DNA of 64,000 nucleotides from JAWKWH01 sp041397625 (lineage in GTDB: Bacteria > Pseudomonadota > Alphaproteobacteria > Rhizobiales > Rhizobiaceae). The notes beneath the pieces were generated by a model. It ran no database searches, had not been told where the DNA came from, and saw only the letters and a program-made list of their open reading frames with translations. The first letter of the stretch is position 1. Each line of letters opens with the position of its first letter. Location: positions 124,001-188,000 of the forward strand of contig JAWKWH010000002.1 of the NCBI GenBank assembly GCA_041397625.1. The letters run 5' to 3'. The translations under genes were made by a program, and so were the position numbers. Below are positions 9,387 through 16,608 of this stretch, in pieces.

Positions 9387-9407
9387 AATTCCCGCGCCGC
9401 GGGAATT
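9387..9407. repeat. perfect 21-bp palindrome between fhs and folD
   Basis: AATTCCCGCG, one C, then CGCGGGAATT: ten-base arms without mismatch. It sits about 100 bases upstream of fhs and about 75 upstream of folD, where a shared operator would be expected. No T run follows, and both genes point away, so a terminator is unlikely. Confidence 0.75.
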
Positions 9408-9482
9408 GACTGTAGCATGTCCCGGCGACAAGTGATTTGTCCACCGTTCGGAAGATGGAAGTTTCCAGGGAGATAGCGCGAA

Positions 9483-10382
9483 TTGGCGAAGATGATGGAT
9501 GGGAAGGCGCTGGCGGCGGATGTCGTCGAACGCGTCAAGCGCCATGCCGGCGAGCTGACGGAAACGACCGGGACCACGCCTGGGCTGGCGGTGGTTATCG
9601 TCGGCGAGGATCCGGCAAGCCAGGTCTACGTTTCGTCGAAGGGCAAGAAAGCGAAGGAGTGCGGCTTCCATTCGGTACAGCATGCGCTTGCTGCCGACAC
9701 CAGCGAGGCCGACCTGGTGGCGCTGGTCGAACAATTGAACGCCGACCCGGCGATCCACGGCATCCTGGTGCAGTTGCCCTTGCCTGGCCACATCGATGAA
9801 GGCCGCATCATCCAGACGATTTCCGCCGACAAGGATGTCGACGGTTTCCATCTGATCAATGTCGGCCGGCTCGGCGCGGGCCAAATGGCGGAGGCGCTGG
9901 TGCCGTGTACGCCGGCGGGCTCGATGCTGCTGATCGAGCAGGTCAACGGCCGGGATCTCTCCGGCCTCAACGCGGTCGTCGTCGGCCGCTCCAACATCGT
10001 CGGCAAGCCGATGATGAACCTGCTCCTGCAGGCCAACGCAACGGTAACCGTCGCCCATTCGCGCACCAAGGACCTCGCCGGCCTCTGTCGCACAGCCGAC
10101 ATTCTCGTGGCGGCCGTCGGTCGGCCGCAGATGATCGGGGGCGACTGGGTAAAGCCCGGCGCCACCGTGGTCGATGTCGGCATCAACCGGGTGCCGGCGC
10201 CCGAAAAAGGCGAGGGCAAGACCAGGCTGGTCGGCGATGTCGACTATGACGAGGCCGAAAAGGTCGCCGGCGCCATCACCCCGGTTCCCGGCGGCGTGGG
10301 TCCGATGACGATCGCCATGCTGATGGCCAACACGGTGACCGCCGCCTATCGCAGCGCCGGGCTGCAACCGCCGAGGCTTTGA
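9483..10382 (+). CDS. folD: bifunctional methylene-THF dehydrogenase/methenyl-THF cyclohydrolase
   Basis: 299 residues. It oxidises 5,10-methylene-THF with NAD(P) and hydrolyses the product to 10-formyl-THF. The catalytic segment QVYVSSKGKKAKECG (about 47-61) holds the tyrosine and lysine of the family; LPLPGHID and GRSNIVGKPM, the nucleotide-binding signature, follow. I prefer the TTG at 9483, since AGGGAG (9467-9472) is ten bases upstream; the ATGs at 9492 and 9495 are alternatives but are 19 or more bases from that site. It heads the run folD-fdsB-fdsA-soxBDAG, 31 bases before the formate dehydrogenase gene. Confidence 0.95.
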   Translation: MAKMMDGKALAADVVERVKRHAGELTETTGTTPGLAVVIVGEDPASQVYVSSKGKKAKECGFHSVQHALAADTSEADLVALVEQLNADPAIHGILVQLPLPGHIDEGRIIQTISADKDVDGFHLINVGRLGAGQMAEALVPCTPAGSMLLIEQVNGRDLSGLNAVVVGRSNIVGKPMMNLLLQANATVTVAHSRTKDLAGLCRTADILVAAVGRPQMIGGDWVKPGATVVDVGINRVPAPEKGEGKTRLVGDVDYDEAEKVAGAITPVPGGVGPMTIAMLMANTVTAAYRSAGLQPPRL

Positions 10383-10413
10383 CATTCGGCGAAACCCTGA
10401 CAGGATCGCACCC

Positions 10414-12111
10414 ATGAACAAACATGTCGGCAGCGGCCGCGCGCTGAGGCCCGGGCGGGGCAAGGGCGGCAAGACGCCGAGAGGCAGGCAGGTCGACGAG
10501 ACGGCGCTGTGCGAGGTGCGCGCGCTCCTGGCCGACAGGCCGCGCCGGCGCGACCTTTTGATCGAGTTCCTGCATCTGATCCAGGACGAGTATCGCTGCC
10601 TGTCCGCCGCCCATCTCGCAGCGCTCGCCGCCGAGATGCGTCTCGCCCAGGCGGAGGTCTACGAGGTTGCCTCGTTCTACGACCATTTCGACGTGGTCAG
10701 GGAGGGCGAGACCGCGCCGCCGCCGCTGACGATCCGGGTCTGCGATTCCATTTCCTGCATGATGGCGGGTTCCGACGCGCTGATCGACGGACTCAAGGCG
10801 GGGACCGACCCGGCGGAGATCCGTGTCGTCCACGCGCCCTGCATGGGCCGCTGCGATACCGCGCCGGCCGCGCGTATCGGTGACCGCGAGGTCGACCATG
10901 CGACGGTCGACATGCTGCTCGACATGGCCGTAAACGGCGAGACCGGCGTCAACGTTCCGGGTTACACCGGCCTGGAGGCCTATCGTGCCGACGGTGGCTA
11001 CGCCTTGGTCGAACATGTACGCAATGGCAAGGTTTCGGCTGACGAACTGATCGCAAAACTGTCGGACGCCGGGCTGCGCGGTCTCGGCGGCGCCGGTTTT
11101 CCGGCCGGCACGAAGTGGAAATTCGTGCGCTCCTATGCCGGGCCGCGGCTGATGACGATCAATGGCGACGAGGGCGAGCCGGGCACGTTCAAGGACCGCT
11201 GGTATCTGGAGCGCGACCCGCACCGCACGCTCGAAGGGGCGATCGTCGCCGCGCACGCGGTCGAGGCCGAGCGCATCTATTTCTACATGCGCGACGAATA
11301 TCCCGCGGTGCTCGAAATCCTGCGCACCGAGATTGCCGCGCTTGAGAAGGCCGGCGTCATCGACCAAGGCTTCATCGAGCTTCGCCGCGGCGCCGGCGCC
11401 TATATCTGCGGCGAGGAGTCGGCGATGATCGAATCGATCGAGGGCAAGCGCGGCCTGCCGCGCCACCGCCCACCCTACATCGCCGAGGTCGGCCTGTTCG
11501 GCCAACCGACGCTCAACCACAATGTCGAGACGCTGTGGTGGATCCGCGACATTGTCGAGAAGGGGCCTGAATGGTTCGCCGGCCAGGGCAGGGAAGGCCA
11601 TCCGGGCATGCGCTCGTGGTCGGTGTCGGGTCGGGTGAGGGAACCCGGCGTCAAGCTGGCGCCGGCCGGTGTCACCGTACGCGAGCTGATCGACGATTAT
11701 TGCGGCGGCATGGTGGACGGCCACGGCTTCAAGGCCTATCTGCCGGGCGGCGCTTCGGGCGGCATCCTGCCGGCGTCGATGGACGACGTGCCGCTCGACT
11801 TCGGCGGCCGGCTCGCCGAACTCAATGCCTTCGTCGGCAGCCATGCCGTCGTCGTCCTGTCGGACAGGGATTCGATCAGGGACGTGACGCGGAACCTGCT
11901 CGAATTCTTCTCGCACGAATCCTGCGGCCAGTGCACGCCGTGCCGCGGCGGCACGGAGAAGATGGTGCAGCTCCTCAAGCGCGACACGCTCGACGAGGAG
12001 GCGCTGCGCGATCTCGAAGCGGTGATGCGCGATGCCTCGATCTGCGGTCTCGGCCAGGCCGCGCCAAACCCGGTCAACCACCTGCTGACGCATTTCCGGG
12101 AGGATTTGTGA
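10414..12111 (+). CDS. fdsB: NAD-dependent formate dehydrogenase, fused gamma-beta subunit (FdsG+FdsB)
   Basis: 565 residues joining two modules that are separate genes in Cupriavidus and Rhodobacter. Residues 1 to about 160 are NuoE-like, with the thioredoxin-fold [2Fe-2S] cysteines at 110, 115, 143 and 147. Residues about 185-565 are NuoF-like: FMN/NADH region GLGGAGFPAGTKW and GDEGEPGTFKDR, RRGAGAYICGEESA, and a [4Fe-4S] set at C504, C507, C510 and C544. It passes electrons from the catalytic subunit to NAD. The layout matches the two-subunit FDH1 of Methylobacterium. It overlaps fdsA as TGATG. Confidence 0.92.
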   Translation: MNKHVGSGRALRPGRGKGGKTPRGRQVDETALCEVRALLADRPRRRDLLIEFLHLIQDEYRCLSAAHLAALAAEMRLAQAEVYEVASFYDHFDVVREGETAPPPLTIRVCDSISCMMAGSDALIDGLKAGTDPAEIRVVHAPCMGRCDTAPAARIGDREVDHATVDMLLDMAVNGETGVNVPGYTGLEAYRADGGYALVEHVRNGKVSADELIAKLSDAGLRGLGGAGFPAGTKWKFVRSYAGPRLMTINGDEGEPGTFKDRWYLERDPHRTLEGAIVAAHAVEAERIYFYMRDEYPAVLEILRTEIAALEKAGVIDQGFIELRRGAGAYICGEESAMIESIEGKRGLPRHRPPYIAEVGLFGQPTLNHNVETLWWIRDIVEKGPEWFAGQGREGHPGMRSWSVSGRVREPGVKLAPAGVTVRELIDDYCGGMVDGHGFKAYLPGGASGGILPASMDDVPLDFGGRLAELNAFVGSHAVVVLSDRDSIRDVTRNLLEFFSHESCGQCTPCRGGTEKMVQLLKRDTLDEEALRDLEAVMRDASICGLGQAAPNPVNHLLTHFREDL

Positions 12112-14903
12112 TGACCTCCAATATTACCTTCACCCTCGACGGCCGCGAGGTCGCCGCCGCGCCCGGCGAGACGATATGGGACGTGGCGAAACGCGAGGGC
12201 AACACGCTGCCGCATCTATGCCATGTCGACAAGCCGGGCTACCGCGCCGACGGCAATTGCCGCGCCTGCGTGGTCGAGATCGAGGGCGAGCGCACGCTGG
12301 CCGCCTCCTGCATCCGCAAACCGACCGGCGGCATGAAAGTGAAGACGGCGGGCGAGCGCTCGGAGAAGGCGCGCGCCATGGTGTTCGAGCTGCTTGCCGC
12401 CGACATGCCGGCGCGCGACGACGGGCCGGACAACCAGTCCGCCTTCTGGGACTGGACCGACCGGATGGGGATTTCGGTAACAGACAGGCTGCCGTCGAAG
12501 TTCTCGCCCGCGGAGCCTGGCGAGCACGACATCTCCAACCCGGCAATCGCCGTCAATCTCGACGCCTGCATCGCCTGCGGTGCCTGCGTGCGCGCCTGCC
12601 GCGAGGTGCAGGTCAACGACGTGATCGGCATGGGCGGGCGCGGTCACCATTCCGCCCCGGTGTTCGACATTCACGATCCCATGGGTCTGTCGACCTGCGT
12701 CACCTGCGGCGAATGCGTCCAGGCTTGCCCGACGGGCGCGCTCTACGAGAAGACGCTGATGGATGACGACGGCCGCAGACGCGCGGTGCAGGCGTTCGAC
12801 CGCGCGGTCGACAGCGTCTGCCCTTTCTGCGGCGTCGGCTGCCAGACCACGGTCTATGTCAAGGACGACAGGATCGTTCAGGTCGACGGCCGCGACGGAC
12901 CGGCCAACGAGAACCGGCTCTGCGTCAAGGGCCGTTTCGGCTTCGACTACGTACATTCGCCCGAACGGCTGACAAAGCCGCTGATCCGCCGCGACGACGC
13001 GCCGAAGGCGGCCGATATCGACCTGACCGGCGTCGACCCGATGACCGTGTTCCGCGAGGCGACATGGGAGGAAGCGCTTCAGCGCGCCGCCGGCGGGCTG
13101 GCGAAAGTGCGCGACCGCGACGGCCCGTCGGCCATGGCCGGTTTCGGTTCGGCCAAGGGCTCCAACGAGGAGGCCTATCTGTTCCAGAAGCTGGTGCGCC
13201 AGGGTTTCGGCACCAACAATGTCGACCACTGCACTAGGCTCTGCCATGCCTCCTCCGTCGCCGCGCTGTTGGAGGGCGTCGGTTCGGGCGCGGTGTCGGC
13301 GCCGTTTACCGATGCCATGCATGCAGATTGCATCATCGTCATCGGCGCCAGGCCCGGCCAGAACCATCCGGTGGCGGCGACCTATTTCAAGCAGGCGGCA
13401 AAGCGCGGCAAGAAGCTGATCATCATGGATCCGCGCGGCCAGGGCCTGATGCGCCATGCCAGCCACGCGCTGCAGTTCAAGCCGGGCACCGACGTGGCGA
13501 TGCTGAACGCGCTTTTGCATGTGATCGTCGAGGAAAAGCTCTATGACGAGCAGTACGTGCAGGCCAACGTCTCCGGCTTCGAGGCTCTGAAGGAGAAGGT
13601 GAAGGACTTCCCACCCGAGGCGATGGCCGAGGTTTGCGGCATCGAAGCCGCGGTGCTGCGCAACGTCGCCCGCACCTACGCCACCTCCGAGCGCTCGATC
13701 ATCTTCTGGGGCATGGGCGTGTCGCAGCATACCCACGGCACCGACAATGCCCGCTGCCTGATCGCGCTGGCGCTGATCACCGGCCAGGTCGGTCGCCAGG
13801 GCACCGGCCTGCATCCGCTGCGCGGCCAGAACAATGTCCAGGGCGCGTCGGATGCCGGACTGATCCCGATGTTCTATCCCGACTACAAGCCGGTCGGCGC
13901 AGAGGACATCCGCTCGAAATACGAGGATGTCTGGGGACGGCCTCTCGACCCGCAGCGCGGGCTGACCGTGGTCGAGATCGTCGATGCCATCCACGAGGGC
14001 ACGGTCAAGGCCATGTACATCATGGGCGAGAACCCGGCGATGTCGGATCCCGACCAGTTGCATGCCCGCGCCGCCTTCGCCAAGCTCGAGCATCTCGTCG
14101 TGCAGGACATCTTCCTGACCGAAACGGCCTGGCACGCCGACGTGGTGCTGCCGGCCTCGGCGCATGCCGAGAAGCTCGGCACCTACACTAACACAAACCG
14201 CCAGGTGCAGGTCGGCCGTCCGGCGCTGCCGCTGCCGGGCGAGGCGCGGCAGGACTGGGAACTGATCGTCGAACTGGCAAACAGCATCGGGCTCGACTGG
14301 TCATACGGCGGCGTCAATGAGGTCTATGACGAGATGGCTGCGCTGATGCCGTCGCTCGGCGGCATCGGCTGGGACAAGCTTGTCGGCGAGGATTCGGTCA
14401 CCTATCCGCTGAGCAGCAAGACCGGCTTGTCGGAATGGGTGATCTTCGGCGAAGGTTTCCCCACCGCCGACGGCAAGGGCAAGCTGGTGCCGGCCGACCT
14501 GCTTGCGCCCGACGAGGTGCCCGACGCCGACTACCCGATGGTACTGACCACCGGGCGGCTGCTCGAGCACTGGCATACCGGCGCCATGACAAGGCGCTCC
14601 GACGTGCTCGCCGAATTGGAGCCGGAGGGTATCGCAGCCATGAACCCGCGCGAGATCGATCGCAACGGCATGGAGCCCGGCCAGATGATCTCGATCGCCA
14701 CCAGGCGCGGCACCATCCACGCGCGGCTGCGCGCCGACCGCGAGGTCGCCGACGGCATGGTGTTCGTGCCGTTCTGCTTCAATGAGGCGCCAGCCAACCG
14801 GCTGACCAACCCGCAACTCGACCCGTTCGGCAAGATACCGGAGTTCAAGTTCTGCGCGGCGAGGGTCGAGGCGCTTGCCGCCGGCCGCGAGGCGGCGGAA
14901 TAG
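12111..14903 (+). CDS. fdsA: NAD-dependent formate dehydrogenase catalytic subunit
   Basis: 930 residues; oxidises formate to CO2 at a bis-pterin Mo or W centre in the cytoplasm. N-terminal [2Fe-2S] cysteines lie at 37, 50, 53 and 67. Two ferredoxin clusters follow at C153/156/159/163 and C196/199/202/206, then the FdhF-type [4Fe-4S] at C237, C240, C244 and C271. The metal-ligand cysteine and catalytic histidine are C378-H379 in HCTRLCHASS, so this is the cysteine and not the selenocysteine form. The ATG overlaps the fdsB stop. Genes for the cofactor-sulfuration accessory proteins (FdsC, FdsD) are not adjacent. Mo versus W cannot be told from sequence. Confidence 0.95.
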   Translation: MTSNITFTLDGREVAAAPGETIWDVAKREGNTLPHLCHVDKPGYRADGNCRACVVEIEGERTLAASCIRKPTGGMKVKTAGERSEKARAMVFELLAADMPARDDGPDNQSAFWDWTDRMGISVTDRLPSKFSPAEPGEHDISNPAIAVNLDACIACGACVRACREVQVNDVIGMGGRGHHSAPVFDIHDPMGLSTCVTCGECVQACPTGALYEKTLMDDDGRRRAVQAFDRAVDSVCPFCGVGCQTTVYVKDDRIVQVDGRDGPANENRLCVKGRFGFDYVHSPERLTKPLIRRDDAPKAADIDLTGVDPMTVFREATWEEALQRAAGGLAKVRDRDGPSAMAGFGSAKGSNEEAYLFQKLVRQGFGTNNVDHCTRLCHASSVAALLEGVGSGAVSAPFTDAMHADCIIVIGARPGQNHPVAATYFKQAAKRGKKLIIMDPRGQGLMRHASHALQFKPGTDVAMLNALLHVIVEEKLYDEQYVQANVSGFEALKEKVKDFPPEAMAEVCGIEAAVLRNVARTYATSERSIIFWGMGVSQHTHGTDNARCLIALALITGQVGRQGTGLHPLRGQNNVQGASDAGLIPMFYPDYKPVGAEDIRSKYEDVWGRPLDPQRGLTVVEIVDAIHEGTVKAMYIMGENPAMSDPDQLHARAAFAKLEHLVVQDIFLTETAWHADVVLPASAHAEKLGTYTNTNRQVQVGRPALPLPGEARQDWELIVELANSIGLDWSYGGVNEVYDEMAALMPSLGGIGWDKLVGEDSVTYPLSSKTGLSEWVIFGEGFPTADGKGKLVPADLLAPDEVPDADYPMVLTTGRLLEHWHTGAMTRRSDVLAELEPEGIAAMNPREIDRNGMEPGQMISIATRRGTIHARLRADREVADGMVFVPFCFNEAPANRLTNPQLDPFGKIPEFKFCAARVEALAAGREAAE

Positions 14904-15040
14904 GCGTTTTGCGCCCCGCTTCAAGGCGGGTCCGCCACGGCGACTTAAAAGTCATGACGCATTAGACACAACGCGCCACGTCCACCTGTGGCAGTTAGGC
15001 TTGCATGGCCGCGCAACGCGGCTCGCAACGGGCAGGTGGG

Positions 15041-16297
15041 ATGAATCCGAAATACTCGGTTTTCGCGCTGGTCAAGCATGCGTTTGGCGGCCATCGCGGC
15101 TGGCAGCGCACCTGGCGCGACGCCTCGCCGAAGGACCATTACGACGTGGTCATTATCGGCGGCGGCGGCCACGGGCTCGCCACCGCCTGGTTCCTGGCGA
15201 GCGAATTCGGCATCACCAACGTCGCCGTTGTCGAAAAGGGCTGGATCGGCGGCGGCAATGCCGGCCGCAACACCACGATCATCCGCTCCAACTACCTGCT
15301 GCCGGGCAACACCGGTTTCTACGAGCTCTCCATGAAGCTGTGGGAACGCATGGAGCAGGACCTGAACTACAATACGATGGTCAGCCAGCGCGGCATCATC
15401 AACCTCTTCCATTCCGACGGCCAGCGCGACGCCTTCGCCCGGCGCGGCAACCAGATGCGCATCCACGGCATCGATGCCGAATTGCTTGATGCCGTGCAAC
15501 TGCGGCGCATGGCGCCGTTCCTTGATTTCGACAATGCCCGCTTTCCGATCCAGGGCGGGCTTTTTCAACGCCGCGGCGGCACCGCCCGCCACGACGCGGT
15601 CGTCTGGGGTTATGCCCACGCCGCAAGCGAGCTCGGCGTCGATATCATCCAGAATTGCGCGGTGACGGGCTTCTGCCGCGAGGGTGACCGCATCGCCGGC
15701 GTCGAGACGACGCGCGGCAAGATTGGCGCCGGCAAGGTCGGCATGGCGGTCGCCGGCAGTTCGTCGCTGCTTGCCGCCATGGCCGGCTTCCGGCTGCCGA
15801 TCGAGAGCCATGTGCTGCAGGCCTTCGTCTCCGAAGGCATCAAGCCGCTGCTGCCGGGCGTCATCACCTTCGGCGCCGGCCATTTCTACGTCAGCCAGTC
15901 CGACAAGGGCGGCCTCGTCTTCGGCGGCGACATCGACGGCTACAATTCCTATGCCCAGCGCGGCAACCTGCCGGTGGTCGAGGATGTGTGCGAGGGCGGA
16001 ATGGCGATCCTGCCGATGATCGGCCGCATCCGCCTGCTGCGCTCATGGGGCGGCATCATGGACATGTCGATGGACGGTTCGCCGATCATCGATTTCTCGC
16101 CGGTCGACGGCCTCTATCTCAATGCCGGCTGGTGCTATGGCGGCTTCAAGGCGACGCCGGCCTCGGGCCTGACCTTTGCCCATTTGATCGCCCGCGACGA
16201 ACCGCACGGGGAAGCGGCACGCTTCCGGCTCGACCGCTTCGCGCGCGGCGCCATGATCGACGAAAAGGGCGCCGGCGCCCAGCCCAACCTGCATTGA
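15041..16297 (+). CDS. soxB: sarcosine oxidase beta subunit family flavoprotein
   Basis: 418 residues from the ATG at 15041, chosen because MNPKYSVFALVKHAFG fits the family N-terminus; an ATG at 15005 adds 12 residues. The dinucleotide-binding motif VVIIGGGGHGLATAW (about 37-50) is intact, GNAGRNTTIIRSNY is typical, and H184 in GGTARHD aligns with the histidine that covalently holds FMN in heterotetrameric sarcosine oxidase. It is the catalytic subunit that demethylates an N-methyl amino acid, handing the methyl to THF. N-methylglutamate dehydrogenase subunits are close homologues, so the substrate may be sarcosine or N-methylglutamate. Confidence 0.9.
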   Translation: MNPKYSVFALVKHAFGGHRGWQRTWRDASPKDHYDVVIIGGGGHGLATAWFLASEFGITNVAVVEKGWIGGGNAGRNTTIIRSNYLLPGNTGFYELSMKLWERMEQDLNYNTMVSQRGIINLFHSDGQRDAFARRGNQMRIHGIDAELLDAVQLRRMAPFLDFDNARFPIQGGLFQRRGGTARHDAVVWGYAHAASELGVDIIQNCAVTGFCREGDRIAGVETTRGKIGAGKVGMAVAGSSSLLAAMAGFRLPIESHVLQAFVSEGIKPLLPGVITFGAGHFYVSQSDKGGLVFGGDIDGYNSYAQRGNLPVVEDVCEGGMAILPMIGRIRLLRSWGGIMDMSMDGSPIIDFSPVDGLYLNAGWCYGGFKATPASGLTFAHLIARDEPHGEAARFRLDRFARGAMIDEKGAGAQPNLH

Positions 16298-16305
16298 GGC
16301 GGTAG

Positions 16306-16608
16306 ATGCGACTTGCCTGTCCCTTCTGCGGCGAACGCGATGCCAGCGAGTTCACCTATCTCGGCGATGCCGCACCGGTGCGTCCAGATGCGGCGGACGG
16401 CGATGCGCGGGCGCTGCACGACAGCTTCCACGACTATGTCTATTTGCGCGACAACGTTGCCGGCGTCATGCGCGAATGGTGGTACCATTCGGGCGGCTGC
16501 CGCGTCTGGCTCACCGTTGAACGCGACACCCGCACGCATGAGATCCATACTGTCGAACCGGCGCCGGGCGCCACCGCCGCCGTAAAAGCCGGGAGGGGCG
16601 AGCGCTGA
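16306..16608 (+). CDS. soxD: sarcosine oxidase delta subunit family protein
   Basis: 100 residues. The small zinc subunit of heterotetrameric sarcosine oxidase: N-terminal CPFCG (C5, C8) plus H61 and C65 in WWYHSGGCRVW supply the four zinc ligands. It stabilises the complex and has no known catalysis. It begins eight bases after soxB and its stop overlaps the soxA start as TGATG, confirming the soxB-D-A-G order seen in known operons. The same order is used by N-methylglutamate dehydrogenase genes. Confidence 0.92.
   Translation: MRLACPFCGERDASEFTYLGDAAPVRPDAADGDARALHDSFHDYVYLRDNVAGVMREWWYHSGGCRVWLTVERDTRTHEIHTVEPAPGATAAVKAGRGER

Noticed and set aside
14904..15040. Terminator between fdsA and soxB
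   Set aside because: Only a five-base stem (CCCGC/GCGGG) with no T run is present; read-through into the sox genes is more likely.
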